A DNA stretch of 64,000 nt. Origin: Chiua virens (Eukaryota > Basidiomycota > Agaricomycetes > Boletales > Boletaceae). Positions 31,748-43,886 of this stretch are shown here, one piece after another. A program made the translations under genes and the position numbers. The DNA lies in NCBI GenBank assembly GCA_019787685.1, contig JAHNUO010000005.1, positions 1,054,001 through 1,118,000 of the forward strand, in the 5' to 3' direction. The notes under the pieces were generated by a model that was not told where the DNA came from, made no database searches, and saw nothing but the letters and a program-made list of their open reading frames with translations. Numbering within the stretch: the first letter of the stretch is position 1; every line of letters begins with the position of its first letter.

Positions 31748-32430
31748 CACCTCCGACCTCCCAGACAACACCATTGCCAAAATCACATGGATGTGACGCC
31801 CCACAGACAGAAAACCCCAACAGAAGGTCGCACACGCCTTCATCACCTTCAACTCCCCCAAAGTGGTCAACAAAGCCATCTGCAATGGACTTGTCATCGA
31901 AGGTAAAAAAGTCACCACTCACCACTCCTACCCAGAACCCATGAGATGCTTCTGATGCCAACACTTACAAGACCATTTAATTAACAAATGCCCTGACACA
32001 ACAGATACCTGCGGCACATGCAGGAAACACAATCACCATATGCCCCAATGCAACATAACCCAAGCTGACAATTTCTATTGCATTAACTGTAGCACAAATG
32101 GACACACATCATGGGACAGGAACTGCCCTACCTTCACCCAAGGAAAGGAAAAACTACACACCCAACACCCTGACCATGGATGCAAATTCTTCCCCACCAA
32201 TGACAACCCCTCAACCTGGCTAAGCCCTGAAACTCTCCCCCCCAAACAAACCACCACAATGCCACACAAACATCAACACCCCACCAAACCCAGCAAGCTC
32301 GCACTCCAACTGACAAAACCTGGAACACGATCAAATGCCAACACCCCAAGAAAACCTACAACAAAACTAAAGAGCACAACAGGGACCAGAACCCAACCAA
32401 GGCATGTACTCACCACCAGCCCCTACTAAA
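31748..32430 (+). pseudogene. LINE ORF1, 3' part with zinc knuckles
   Basis: This continues the ORF1 frame of 24259-24836 after the gypsy is removed. It contains KKVTTHHSYPEPMRCF and three consecutive Cys/His knuckles, the second CGTCRKHNHHMPQC (CX2CX4HX4C) and the third CINCSTNGHTSWDRNC. Two in-frame TGA codons (near 31795 and in the first knuckle near 31954) lie where Arg (CGA) is plausible. The tail is Thr/Pro/Lys-rich. Confidence 0.7.
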
Positions 32431-32649
32431 CAGCACCACAGGAACCCAAACCATCCTTGATAGCTTCCTCCACCATGATGACGCCGATCACTAATGCCAC
32501 CAAACCCCCCCCTAGGCCACAAACCCACTGAACCCCACTCCCTGCCCACCGATGACTCACCTAGCTGACCTATCCGAAATGACCTTCACCTCACCCGCAT
32601 TTTCCCATGACAGAACACGACCAACAAGAACCCCCCACGCTGACCAGAG

Positions 32650-33742
32650 AAGAATATGAATATGGCAACAAAACCTCAACAAGTTGTCTACCGCCCAACA
32701 ACACTTCCTACACAACCTCAACCCCTCCATTTACGATGTTGCAGCAATCCAAGAACCCGCCATCAACTGCCTCAACCTCACGGCCACTAACTCTAAATGG
32801 AACATCATATACCCTACCACCCACAACAAAGCAAACACAAAAAGGACCCAGTCAGTTCTCTTCGTAAATAAGAAAATTTCAAATGATGGCTGGTGCATCA
32901 TCCCCTTAGAGAACCCTGACATCACGGCAATTGAACTGGTTAACCAAGAGAGCAACACTCACATATACAACATATACAACGACGGAAACCACCAGGACAC
33001 CCTCTCCTTCCTAACTCAACACCTCTCAGCCCAACATGACAATGCCGACTCCAACAACACGACTGGCATCATCCTCCTAGGCAACTTCAACCGCCACTAC
33101 CCCTTATGGGATGCCCCTAACAACCATCACCTTTTCACAGCCACCAACTTAGCAGCAGCCCAACCACTCCTCGACATCCTTGCCACCTACAACCTCCAAA
33201 TGACCCTCCCACCAGGGACCACAACCCTCCATGCCAACGCCTCCAAGAACTACATGAGACCTGACAACATGTTCTGCTCAGGAACACTCACCAATGCCAT
33301 CATACGCTGCAAGGTAGTAGAACAACTCATGCCTGCCAAAACAGACCATTTCCCAATCATCACTGAATGCATGCTGACCCCAACACTGACCAACCTGCCC
33401 CCCAGATACAATTTCTGCATGGTTGATTGGGAACAATTCAACACCAAATTAAAAAATCAACTTCACCATATCCCACACCCTAAACCAATAAAAACTATCC
33501 AAGAAGCAGAATCGCAACTGAACCACCTCACTGAGGCGATCACAGAAACCATCCATGAGATTGTCCCCAAAACCAAACTCTCCCCTTTTGCCAAACGCTG
33601 GTGGTCACACAAATTCACGTGCACCAACAAACACCTCCAAAACCTTGCAAGGACAGCCAAAGCAAAATGCCACATGCCAGACCACCCCATTCACCAGCAA
33701 CACAAGGACACCCGCAACGCTTTCGCCAAACAGGTCAAATGA
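32650..33742 (+). pseudogene. LINE ORF2, endonuclease domain
   Basis: Apurinic-like endonuclease/exonuclease/phosphatase domain at the start of ORF2. Recognisable are IWQQNLNKLSTAQQHFLHNL, VAAIQEPAIN, GIILLGNFNRHYPLWD, RPDNMFCSG and KTDHFPIITE. The usual GDFN catalytic Asp is Asn here (GGCAAC), consistent with a CpG-to-CpA change. A TGA just upstream of the domain and another at 33739-33742 also fit CGA decay. Downstream of the domain the protein continues into the RT linker (AKRWWSHKF). Confidence 0.8.
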
Positions 33743-35560
33743 ACCAAATTAGACCACTGGATGGACTACCTGGAGGAAGTTGATGCCCACAGTATCTGGG
33801 GCATGCATAAATACCTAACGGATGAGCCCTCTGACCATTTCCTATCCCGGATTCCTAACCTCCGAAAACTGAACACTAACCAGCCCCCCCTCTCACAGAC
33901 TAACCAAGAAAAAAGCAAGCTCCTATACAATCCTTTCTTCAAACCACTCCAAAACCCAGACCCCACCCTCGCCAATGCTGACTACCCAGAACCGGCATGC
34001 GACTTCCAAAACATCACCAACCAACAGATTCACAGAGCAATTCAAAAACTATCACCATACAAAGCCCCTGGACCAAATGGAGTATACAATGTCATCTTCA
34101 CAAAAAACGCTAACGCACTTGCCCCCTACCTAGGACATATCTTCTGTGCAACCTTCAACCTCCATTGGTACCCCCAACAGTGGAAACGCTTAACCACCGT
34201 CATTTTCCACAAACCAGGCTGCCCCAACTACACTCTCCCAAAAGCATACCACCCTATCGCACTCCTGGACACCATGGCTAAGATCCTTTCATCATGTGTT
34301 GCAGACGATCTTACCTTCATCACAGAGCACCACGGCCTACTCCCTCCACCTCCTCACCAAATTCATACATGATGCATGGGCCCACCCATCAGAATGCTAT
34401 GTCTCAATGCTCTTCCTTGACATCAAAGCCGCCTTCCCCAGCATTGTCATCGACCGTCTCATCCACAACATGAGATCCCGCGGAATACCTCAAGAATACA
34501 CAGACTGGTACAAGCAACAACTCGAAAACCGCTCAACATCCCTTACCTACAATGACTTCACATCCAACCTGTTCCAGATACCAATAGGTTTGGACCAAGG
34601 ATGCCCTATTTCCCCGATTACCTTCCTCTTTTACAATGCACCACTAATTGACCTTGCAGGCAATGGCAAAGACCAACTCAGACTCAGTTTCATCAACGAC
34701 ACAGCATTTATCACCCAGGGAACATCCTATGAAAACGCTAATGCCAAACTATGCACCATCATGGAAAAAACAGACAGAGCCCTGGCATGGAGCTGAACTC
34801 ACCATGCCAATTTGAGCTCAACAAAATGGCCCTCATATGCACCTCACAACTGTGAACCCCCGACCCCAACAACAGGGGAAAGACAACCCCTTCCCCCCAA
34901 CCACCCATCACCATAGATGGTATACCCATCAACCCCACCCCCATGTACAAATTCCTGGGAGTCATAATCGACCAAGAGCTCCACTTCACCGCTCATGCTG
35001 CATATGCCATAGGCAAAGGAACAAAGTACATACTCATGTGCAGATGACTCACACGCCCCTCCAAAGGTATCTGCGCCCAAATGATGAAAAAACTATACGA
35101 GGGGGTCGTGATTCCCCAAATCATGTACTCCACCAACATATGGGCAACCACACACCTTGAACCTGGCAAAGGCTCAAAACAGAAAGGATGGAGCTCACGA
35201 GGCCTGGGGAAAAAGATAGAAACCATCCAAAGGACGGCCACACTCACCATCACAGGAGGCATGCGATCCTCCACCACTGACCTCCTCTTTGACCATGCAG
35301 ACCTACTTCCCATCCCGGTCCTAATTCGCCAACACTGCCAACACGCGGCTCTATGCCTCGCCACCATACCAAAGTCCCACCCTCTCTACTGCCACATCAT
35401 CCTAGCCCTTTGACAACAAGGCCACCACAAGTCCCCGCTCCACCACCTACTGCATTCCTTCCCACTGGACCCCCGAATGTTTGAAATCATCTCACCCATC
35501 TGACACAGCCCCAAGTGGTCTCCACAAACCACCATTATAATTGATGACAAAGAAGAAGCC
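33743..35560 (+). pseudogene. LINE ORF2, reverse transcriptase domain
   Basis: RT of the LINE: IQKLSPYKAPGPNGVYNVIF, HPIALLDTMAKIL, SMLFLDIKAAFPSIVIDRLI, GLDQGCPISPITFLFYNAPL and SFINDTAFI. The catalytic FxDD box is FIND, with the first Asp replaced by Asn (ATCAAC from ATCGAC). A frameshift lies near 34330-34370 and TGA stops at about 34793, 35045, 35410 and 35499. The thumb region LGVIIDQELHFTAHA and the YEGVVIPQIMYSTNIW stretch follow. Confidence 0.82.
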
Positions 35561-35595
35561 ATTCGAAAGGACACCCTAGCTGAAGAAACACAAGA

Positions 35596-36040
35596 CATTG
35601 TACTCTACTCTGACGGGTCTGGCCACGATGGGAAAATTGGTGCCACAGCCATCCTATGCCACAGAGGCAGACAAGTATCCTCACTACATTTTGAGCTTGG
35701 AGCTAACACTGATCACACAGTATATGAAGGTGAAATCATTGGCATGATACTCACAATCGAATTATTGAAAAATGCGCCACAAACACAGAAAGTCTCCCTT
35801 GCCATTGACAACAAAGCAGCCATGCTCGCCATGAAAGTTTTCACCTCAAAACCAGGTCACTACCTCATGGATGCCTTTCACACCAACCTATGCACGGTAC
35901 TCAAAAAGCATCATCTACAGAGCCTAACACTATGCTGGGTCCCTGGCCACAGCGATGTACCTGGAAACGAAGAAGTGGACATCGAAGCTAAGGAAGCAGC
36001 ATCTGGAAATATCACTGACCCATCCCTCCTCCCGAAATAG
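35596..36040 (+). pseudogene. LINE ORF2, RNase H domain and C-terminus
   Basis: Complete RNase H: Asp in DIVLYSDGSGHDG, Glu in VYEGEIIGMIL, Asp in AIDNKAAMLA, and His/Asp in WVPGHSDVPGNEEVD. Catalytic residues are preserved although the rest of ORF2 is broken. The end of ORF2 beyond the stop at 36038-36040 continues as decayed coding DNA to about 36550. RNase H at this place is a feature of Tad1 and I-type LINEs. Confidence 0.85.
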
Positions 36041-36975
36041 CTCAGAACCAGAACCAACCGGCATAAGTGCCTACCAACCAGCAAATCAGCTGCAAAACAA
36101 GACCTCAACGCCCAACTCAAGTCTCTACGCTCTGAAATCTTCCTACCCTCACCCCGCGCCAAACACAATCTCATGATAGACCCGACCCTCCCTTCTAAAA
36201 AATTCCTAGAGCTAACCTCTGATTTACCACACCGACAGGCATCCTTCATCTTCCAACTATGCATTGGTCACTCACCACTCAACCAGCACCTCCACCACAT
36301 AAAACAATCACCAACACCCTACTGTCCCACTGCCCAGACAAACACAAAACTGTCATCCACTTCCTCATCTTCTGCCCAGCTCATGCAAAACCCCACACAA
36401 CCCTCAACAACAAGCTGAAATCCAAATCCAAAGATCTTTCCACCCTGCTTGCCAACCCAAAAGGCATCAAACAAATCCTGATCTTCGCCCACGTGACCAA
36501 AAGATTCAAGGAATCATTCAGTAATCTCAACCCCGTCACAAACACTAGCTAACACGATTTTGAACCAGCACCAACACCTGACCCCACACCACCAAAGTTT
36601 CACAAAATGCATTCTCATACCCCGCCTACAGCACGACACCAAAACCACCCTGCCATGTGCTTGGGTGACAGCTACATCACATGGCTACCACACCGCTTGT
36701 GGACCACAACAGGTCCCACCAAGAGGAGGGCCCATTATTCTCTTTCTCTTTTTCTTCTCATCAATCATATATCATGTAACCCACACGAAACATGTCTACA
36801 ACCATGCCCCCACCCACACACCAACCTTATGCCCTTGGGCCCCACCTACATCCAGATATGCTCCGCACATCACAGTTTATTAGCTAGCGAGTACGATACA
36901 CATCAGTGACCTGTAAATGTCCGACAAGGGGTGAATGCCCCACTGGACAATAAACGAGGATTTTAAAAAAACAAA

Positions 36976-36989
36976 AAGTGATCTGGGAG
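36976..36989. repeat. Right target-site duplication of the LINE
   Basis: AAGTGATCTGGGAG follows the A-rich tail and is identical to 23522-23535. Confidence 0.85.
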
Positions 36990-37052
36990 GCTCTCAAGGG
37001 TCATGTTTGGTATTTGTTCAAACAGTGAGAACATTTGATATGTTACCTTTAT
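36990..37052 (-). pseudogene. Upstream fragment of the P-loop-like pseudogene
   Basis: Read on the minus strand this encodes IKVTYQMFSLFEQIPNMTLE in the frame that enters the duplicated target site and continues as LPDHFNPVTHQELDR on the left flank of the LINE. Continuity of frame across the insertion is the only evidence for it. Confidence 0.5.
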
Positions 37053-37119
37053 ATCGGCAAAGGTGTAAGTAATTGTGGGTGTGCCACTTCTATTGTTCAT
37101 CACATCAGCAAATCACTCC

Positions 37120-37232
37120 CCCTATATACAGCTCTGTATAGCTCTGTACAGAGTTGTACAGCCCCACAGCCCCACAGCCAGGCCCCCCTCTGTACAGTAT
37201 GTGTACAGCACTGTACAGACTGTATAGAAAAT
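37120..37232. repeat. CTGTACAG-rich short-period repeat
   Basis: Several copies and variants of the palindrome CTGTACAG and of CAGCCCCA occur in about 110 bp. No gene is present. Confidence 0.55.
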
Positions 37233-37389
37233 GCACTGAAAGTATAGGATTACAATTAGCCCTCCTATTCTCATGATTCATGATTGCCAGTGTACTATAC
37301 TAATTATTCCATTGCACTATTATAGAGTGTGTACATTTCTAATTCTACTAATCAGAAAACATATATAACCCAATGATAGACAAAAAGGG

Positions 37390-38290
37390 TCACTAGTCAA
37401 ACAAACTAAACATGACCAAACAATGTAAGAGCTTACTAAATCTTATTAAATATAATCAAGCAACTTACTAAACCTTATCAAACACAATCAAAATAATCAA
37501 AATGACTAAACCTTGCCGAACATGATCAAATAAACTAATCAAATAAACTAAACCTTGCTAAACATGATCAAAGAAATAAAACTAAACTAAACCTCTAAAC
37601 ATGCTTAAACAAATAAAACTAAACTAAACCTTACTAAACATCCTTAAACAAATAAAACTAAACTAAACCTTACCAAACATCCTTAAACAAACTCCTCAAA
37701 ATTACTAAACCTTGCCAAACATGATCAAATAAACTATTCAAAACCACTAAACCTTGTCAAACATGATTAAATCAAATTAATCAAAACCACTAAACCTTGC
37801 CAAATACAATCAAACACACTAATCAAAACCACCAAACCTTGCCAAACACAATCAAACAAACTAATCGTAATCACTAAATCTCACCAAACATGATCAAAAC
37901 AAACTGAACCTTATTGAATCTGATCAAACTAAATCTTATCAAAGAATTCTTTGTTCGGTTATATTTGACAGTATTTAACTGACATAAGATATAATGTGTG
38001 TAATTCATTTGACAAGGTTTACTTATTGTATTGAATTTGTTTGATTATGTGACAAGATGTAGTCATTTTGTTTAGTTTATTTGATCATGTTTGGCAAGGT
38101 TGAGTGATTGCATGTAATTTACTTAATCATGTTTAGCAAGGTTTAGCAATTGCATTTGATTTGTTTGATCATGTTTGACAAGATTTAGTGATTTTGATTA
38201 GTTGTTTAATCCTGTTTGGCAAGGTTTAGTGGTTTTGATTAGTTTGATTAGTTTATGTTTTGTTTGGATAAGGGTTAGTTATGTTTTGAT
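37390..38290. repeat. Large inverted array of ~25-35 bp units (foldback)
   Basis: The left arm (about 37390-37960) repeats ACTAAACCTTGCCAAACATGATCAAA-like units; the right arm (about 37990-38290) repeats the reverse complement, TTTGATCATGTTTGGCAAGG followed by TTTAGT. The arms could fold into a long imperfect hairpin. No ORF is present. Confidence 0.75.
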
Positions 38291-38836
38291 TTATGCTATT
38301 ACTCAAATGTCTGTCATAGGTCTGAACTGCTGTATCCTCTGTAGTAGTCTGTGCCCTTCTGTGCCCCAGTGATTTACTGATGCATCATGATAACAATGTG
38401 ACAGTCCAGTGGCCCATTAGCAAAATACCACCATTTACACTTGTCATATCTGTCAAATCACCCTGCACTTTGACTACCAGACTAACTATGAACACATGGG
38501 ATCCCTTCAAAGTGTTTTTGTGCCCTGTCCAGCAGTGTCTATCCTCCATCATATATTGTCAAACCCATCAAAGGCCAGTCACCATCTCATTACTCACACA
38601 TTTGACAGATGGCCACCACAAGTTAAATCTCTCCATTCCTGAGCTTTGGAATAATACTTTATTGTTATCAGTCAAGTTAAACCCATCCAGCAGGAGTGAA
38701 CTCCTTTCTGCTGGTACTCGATTGGCCAGTGTTAGTTGGTAGATCAATGATCTCACAGTTTCTCACCACAACCTGCAAGAATCACAATGGGTACACCTCG
38801 TATTCTCACAACATGGTTTGACTCTGCCACATTTAC

Positions 38837-40680
38837 TCAGACTTCACTGTCTACCTCGGTGTCTGGTGTGATTTGGTGACTGTCAACATTGTCACATGAC
38901 CATTGGAGACGAGGAGGCCTAAGGAGTTGATCAAACCTGCAGCTGCTGAAAGTTCGTGGTTTTCGGTCTGTCTTGCATTGATGATGCTCAAACATACAAG
39001 ATAGTATATGAGGCTTGTTTTGATCATGCCCATGAGATGTTCCTACCAAACAGAAGACAAAAAGAATGGTGTATAGATCATGCATAAGCATATCACATTG
39101 GGCTGCACTCTGCTTGACACTGAGAAGGATGGTATATACTTCCTTATGAATATAATTGGTCTTGTTTGTTAAAGCCTGGGCCAGGTCATCCGTGGCAACA
39201 TCAAGGAGACAAACAACACATTGTAGGAGTCAATGGCTCCTTGTGGTGGTAAACCTGCATTTCTGCTTTGTTTACAGGTTGCCCAGATTGCCCATATCAA
39301 TTGTCCCATCTGTCCATTGCGGTCCTGTGTCTATCCGAGTGGATCCAACCCATTGTTTCTACATGTTTCTGCATGAGGTGACTGAATCAGGTTGCTTGAT
39401 CAAGATTGAACAACACACACTAATCAACTCCCTTTTCTGTTCAATTTGCATTTTATTTTGTACCTTCTTAGATTCTTTTTAGACGGTTCTGTGTCATTGA
39501 CATATATCTGATTAGGTTAATAGGTATGGATAGTCAGATCATACAACATTTTAAAGGTAGTCCATTGATTCACAGATTAAACCTTATCCCACCTTGACAG
39601 AACATTGTTTTTCTTTTCATGGGTCAGTCTCCATGAGACAGCTCTGTACATGTACACTTTTCTTATTTACTTGGTACTTCATCCATTGTAAAAGTCATGG
39701 GAATACCTGAGACTATAAAATTGTGTTCGTAAATAAAAAATTTCATCTTTCGATCCCTGTTTTCTCTTGTGTTCTAAGTTACCTTATTTGTTTAACCATC
39801 CTTTTGAACCACTCTTACTTATACTCAATCATTGTTGTGTTCAGGTCCTTGTCTTGTTGTTGAATCATCTGACTGTCCACTTTTTGGCTGGTTTTATTGA
39901 TTTTCATACAGTTTCATCTGGAAACACATCTAGATTGCTCTCAAAGCTCTCATCAAAGCCTCGACACTTCATCTCCAACCTCAGAATCCCTTGGGACAAG
40001 TTATACTCACACCCACTTCTTTTCTTTCTATTGACCATTCCACTAACCCTGGTCCTGTCACACTAGCCTGTTTTACTTCTCTTCAACATTCAATGACTGA
40101 AATGTTGGAAACAGAGGTGGAGACACCCCTGGCATTGGCCTCTGTGAACTGGGTATTACTCAAGAAGAGGATTGCTACAAGGATGGTAAAAAGGGAAGAT
40201 AAATGTTTCAGGTTGCCATGTGTGTACTTGGCATCAAGCCAGACATCCTGCACTTTGATAGCATCATCACTGAATGGTCCCTGGGTAGATGGTAACAGCC
40301 AGATGGTGCCAAGAGAGCATATTTGGAAGAGTCCTCAAGGTGGAAGTAGTCATGCTTGCTCCTGTGATGTCACCCCAGCCAAGAACTGGTAAAAGATATG
40401 GTAAGAGCATTCCTTGTGGGAGAGACAGGCAAGTCTAGACTTGTCCAATGCAAATGCAAGAACCTTTGCCAATTCAATGTAACCATGGCCATTGAAATGA
40501 AGCTTGAGATAATGGTTGTGCCATGACACATTTGAATTTGAGGCAATCTTTGCATTTCCAAATGCATTGAGCAAAGTATGAAGAGCTTTGACTTGGTTGG
40601 CCATGCAAAGCTCTTTCTTAGAGTGGGCAGAGAATTGTAGAACCTGGTCAACAAGAAGACGAGCATAGATGTTTTACTAG
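38837..40680 (-). pseudogene. Chitin synthase myosin-motor-domain relic
   Basis: Fragments of the myosin-like head found at the N-terminus of class V/VI/VII fungal chitin synthases. In order on the minus strand: VDQVLQFSAHSKKELCMANQ, VKALHTLLNAFGNAKIASNS, KVLAFALDKSRLACLSHKEC, YHIFYQFLAGVT, then after a frameshift near 40350 HDYFHLEDSSKYALLAPSGC and GPFSDDAIKVQD, then NLKHLSSLFTILVAILFLSN. After an LTR-like insertion (39223-40083) come VATDDLAQALTNKTNYIHKE, VYTILLSVKQSAAQCDMLMH and DLYTILFVF. No transmembrane or catalytic chitin synthase part is seen. It is clearly dead: frameshift, insertion and missing P-loop region. Confidence 0.75.
39223..40083 (+). repeat. LTR-like insertion in the chitin synthase relic
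   Basis: It begins TGTAGGAGTCAATGGCTCC, similar to the start of the LTR-like block at 60865 (TGTAGGAGTTAGATACTCC). It contains a TATAAA-like ACTATAAAATTG followed by AATAAA and ends CTCTTCA. ACAT flanks both sides. Coding sequence of the relic resumes on either side. Confidence 0.5.
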
Positions 40681-40983
40681 AAAGAAAAATGTGAGGATAG
40701 GCATAATGGAAAAGAAGAGACACACCATGTGATGAGGGACTCTGACTATCTTGTGTAATACATGAGGAAATAAAGCTGAGTGCTGAGCAGGTGAGTTCAT
40801 AGGAATGAGGTTGAATGAGGGACAAACTGGCAAGAGTGTCTTTATAGCAGTGTTCTTCATATTTTTTAGCACTGATGTTTGTGAGGGATTTGATTTATTA
40901 GTAAACTGACCTTCTACTGGACAGATTTGGACAGAACTGGCCAGCCTGATAGTAATGACAGAGGTCTCTAGCAAGGTTCCCAA

Positions 40984-43009
40984 CTGGCTAGATCTAGATA
41001 GTGCCCTGACAGCTAGAACAGACCTATCTAGACTGAACCAGACTATACTTCAGGTGACCCACTTTTGGGGTCTCTTAGACACATTTTTCAGTGTCTTATA
41101 GGGGGTGATAGAATGTCATATAACCTCATTTGGCAAATACTTGCACTTGGCAGGCACCACATTGTGACACAAAATACAATCTGTATGACACAAAATATAA
41201 CACATGATTACTCACTCAAATAATCCCAAATATGAACAAACCTACTATTTTATGACACACACAAAGTTTTGTACAAATTATAAGATATTGATGACAAAGA
41301 TCAACAAATATACACATTGATAGTTATTGGAGGTATATGCATCATGAAATAACTTACTAGTGATTTTCATATTAAATATGACCTGAAGTGCTGCCTGGCT
41401 AGTAATGTCAGGATTCACTACAAAAAAAATAGTGGTCATTCATCCACATTGTGCAACTCACAGGGTGATGGCTGTCTGCTTCAATATTGGTTACTGACTT
41501 CATGGTCAGTTGATGGATGATGAGACAAGGATGAATGGTGGTTTGTGGATCAGATGTGTGGCTGAGCAGGTTGGCTTTCCTGCTTGGATTCATTGTTATT
41601 CGAATGATCTTTATTGTTATACAGGTCAACTAGGAGTGTAACAGTTACAAATGATTTAGATGCAGGCACAGTACCTACTTTTTCCACCATGGAGGATTTG
41701 TTTGGCAAATCTTTTGTCCTTGTCAGGAGAGGCTTTGTCAATCTCAAAAATGATGTGCATTAAGTACCAGCACCATTTGTGTACAAAATAAAGCTCACCT
41801 CAAGCTGTCACATGCTTTCCACATTATCAATACAAGAGGCTGCAAAGAAGCTATGACCAAAGCTGTTCATCCTGGATGTCAAACAATAAAATGAAACAGC
41901 TCATGCCAACCTTGTTGAACCTCAATGATCATGGTCATCATGTTGATCAAAAAATGCAAGACCAGATGAAAGCACTTGCAGTGGAGCCTGAGTGACTATC
42001 TCACCTGTGACTGGAGGTCCAGTGTTTTGTTTCTGAAGAGCTTGCAAGTATACATGTGGACCTGTGGATAAACAGATTGAGAACACACAAGACTTCAGTG
42101 CACTGCCAGAACTGGTCCTTCCAGAGAAGAGCGAGGCCAGGGGAGTGGAGTGCTTAGATGAAAGGCCTGAATCTGTCATACCAAAGTGTTTGTGAGGAGG
42201 TGCTTGTGTCTGGTGTCTGATGTCTGGTAATCAGAAGCCAAACTCCTTCCAGGCACTACTTGGGCAAATACAGGTTGCAAACCAGGGAATGAGATTGCCG
42301 TGGTGTCAAGAACTTCAAACTCAAATGGGATTGCTGCCATTTTCAACTTGCTGCTGCATGAGCTAGATTACAAGCTTGTCATGATTCCATCTTGAGAAGA
42401 TGGGGCCATTGAATTGACATTGAGCCCTTGCATCACAAGATCCATCTTTGAAGGTTGAGCTAAATGTGTAGTCTGTATTCTCTCCAGATCCTTTAACTAG
42501 AACAGCTGGCCCCCCACATCCTTATCAGAGTGAACAGAACATTGTTTAGTAGAAGACTCAGAGTTTGTTGGTCTTGTCTCTGGTTCAACTTAAAGATATT
42601 AAATGATAAGAGGCAACACATTGGATTGAACACCTACCAGTTGACGCTGTCTTGGATTTTTTTGCTACTGTGATAAATGAATCATTCACATTGCCATTGA
42701 TATTGTCATCTGTGTGATTGTCATCAATGATTCCATGTTTTGCCATTAGTGAGGTAGGATGGTAAAAGAAACACCTCAAATTTTAAACAGCACAGCTGGG
42801 TGTTTTAATGAACATCAGGTCAGCATGTGTCTTGTATGTCAATGTCACCAAAATTAGTACATACAAAGATCACCAACAACTAAGTAGTAGCAACTACATA
42901 ATGCCATGTCAACATGGTAGAATTACATACAACATATAATGGGGAAGATAAAATAAATAAAACAAATCACAATGATGGTCAATATGGTGCAGTACAACTT
43001 TGCAGACAG
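40984..43009. other. Degenerate DNA without recognised genes
   Basis: Only short open frames are present (for example on the minus strand 41550-41747, 41922-42179 and 42585-42779), with no domain I can name. Low CpG and scattered stops suggest old mobile DNA. Confidence 0.4.
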
Positions 43010-43718
43010 CTAATCTTTTTCCAGTCTTGGTATCTTGGAACTTCCCCAAGCTGTTCCTGTGGCAGAGGAGGTATCAGGTGTATCAATTTTGACATGTTTC
43101 TTTGTGTGACCAGACACAGCTTGAGCTGGAGCATAGAAGTGTTTAGAGTTGCTCCCAGAGGTCAACTTTGAACAGAGATTGGTCATTCTAGACCCAGAAG
43201 CACCCCCACTGGCAGTGAATAACTGCAACCAGCCATTCCCAGAGGTCAACTTTGAATGAAGATCAATTACTTTAGACCCAGAAGCACTCCCACTGGTAGC
43301 GAATAGCCCTGACCAACAAACTGTGGCAGTATGAGGAATGAAATCGACAGAATCAGTGAGACCTTGAATATCAGAAACACTGTCAGAAAGAATCTTTAAC
43401 AGTCTCTTCAGTGAAAACCCAAGCAGCTCAGGTAATTGCATGGGTAGAAAAGTGGAGGACAGGGAAATTTCAAGAAAAGGAGTCTTCAATGGTTTCTTTA
43501 GTGAAGACAGCTCAAGTGGTTCAGGCAATTGTTTCGGTGTTGGTAGGAAAGTGGAGAATGGAGGGGTTTTGAGGTATTGATTAGAAATAGAACTAGTAAG
43601 GCTCAGAACTGCAGAGGATAATGTTGATGCCTGAGGGACATGGTTGGGGAGGGACCTGACAAAGTGTGGGTTCTCGGTTTTTAGAAAATGAGGCCTTTTG
43701 ATGGACAATCCGGGTCTG
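43010..43718 (-). pseudogene. Unrecognised Ser/Pro/Leu-rich ORF with internal repeats, truncated by copia
   Basis: Open for about 235 codons up to the copia insertion. It shows two internal duplications: SKLTSGNGWLQLFTASGGAS against SKLTSGSNSKHF with preceding SGSASGSKVIDLHSK / GGASGSRMTNLCSK, and the FSTFLPTPKQLPEPLELS / STFLPMQLPELLGFS pair. The reading frame appears to continue on the other side of the copia element just right of 50387. No known domain; it may be part of another mobile element or an orphan gene. Confidence 0.35.
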
Positions 43719-43723
43719 CATAA

Positions 43724-43886
43724 TTTTGTTCCAGGTAATTGAGGACTAAACAAGCAAACAAGATTAACTCAGTCTTAAGTATAAAGTACTGGACTAAGGT
43801 GCGACAGAGTGAAGAACTCTGCAGTAATGTCTGCACACAATTATGTAATCTATCCTCATTGTACCAAAAATTATCAATTTACAACA
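43724..43886 (-). repeat. 3' LTR of copia element
   Basis: 163 bp, alignable throughout with 50220-50382 and with scattered substitutions, mostly transitions. The first three Ts on the plus strand are assigned to the LTR because both copies have them and this yields the CATAA duplication. Confidence 0.8.

Larger units (their letters stand above)
23536..36977 (+). mobile_element. Tad1-like LINE, near full length, split by a gypsy element
   Basis: A non-LTR retrotransposon. It starts after a 14-bp target duplication, has ORF1 with zinc knuckles and ORF2 with endonuclease, reverse transcriptase and RNase H, and ends in AATAAACGAGG...AAAAAAACAAAAA followed by the second duplication copy at 36976-36989. 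Removing the inserted gypsy (24837-31747) leaves about 6.5 kb, the size of Tad1-clade elements. Many stop codons make it inactive. Confidence 0.88.
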
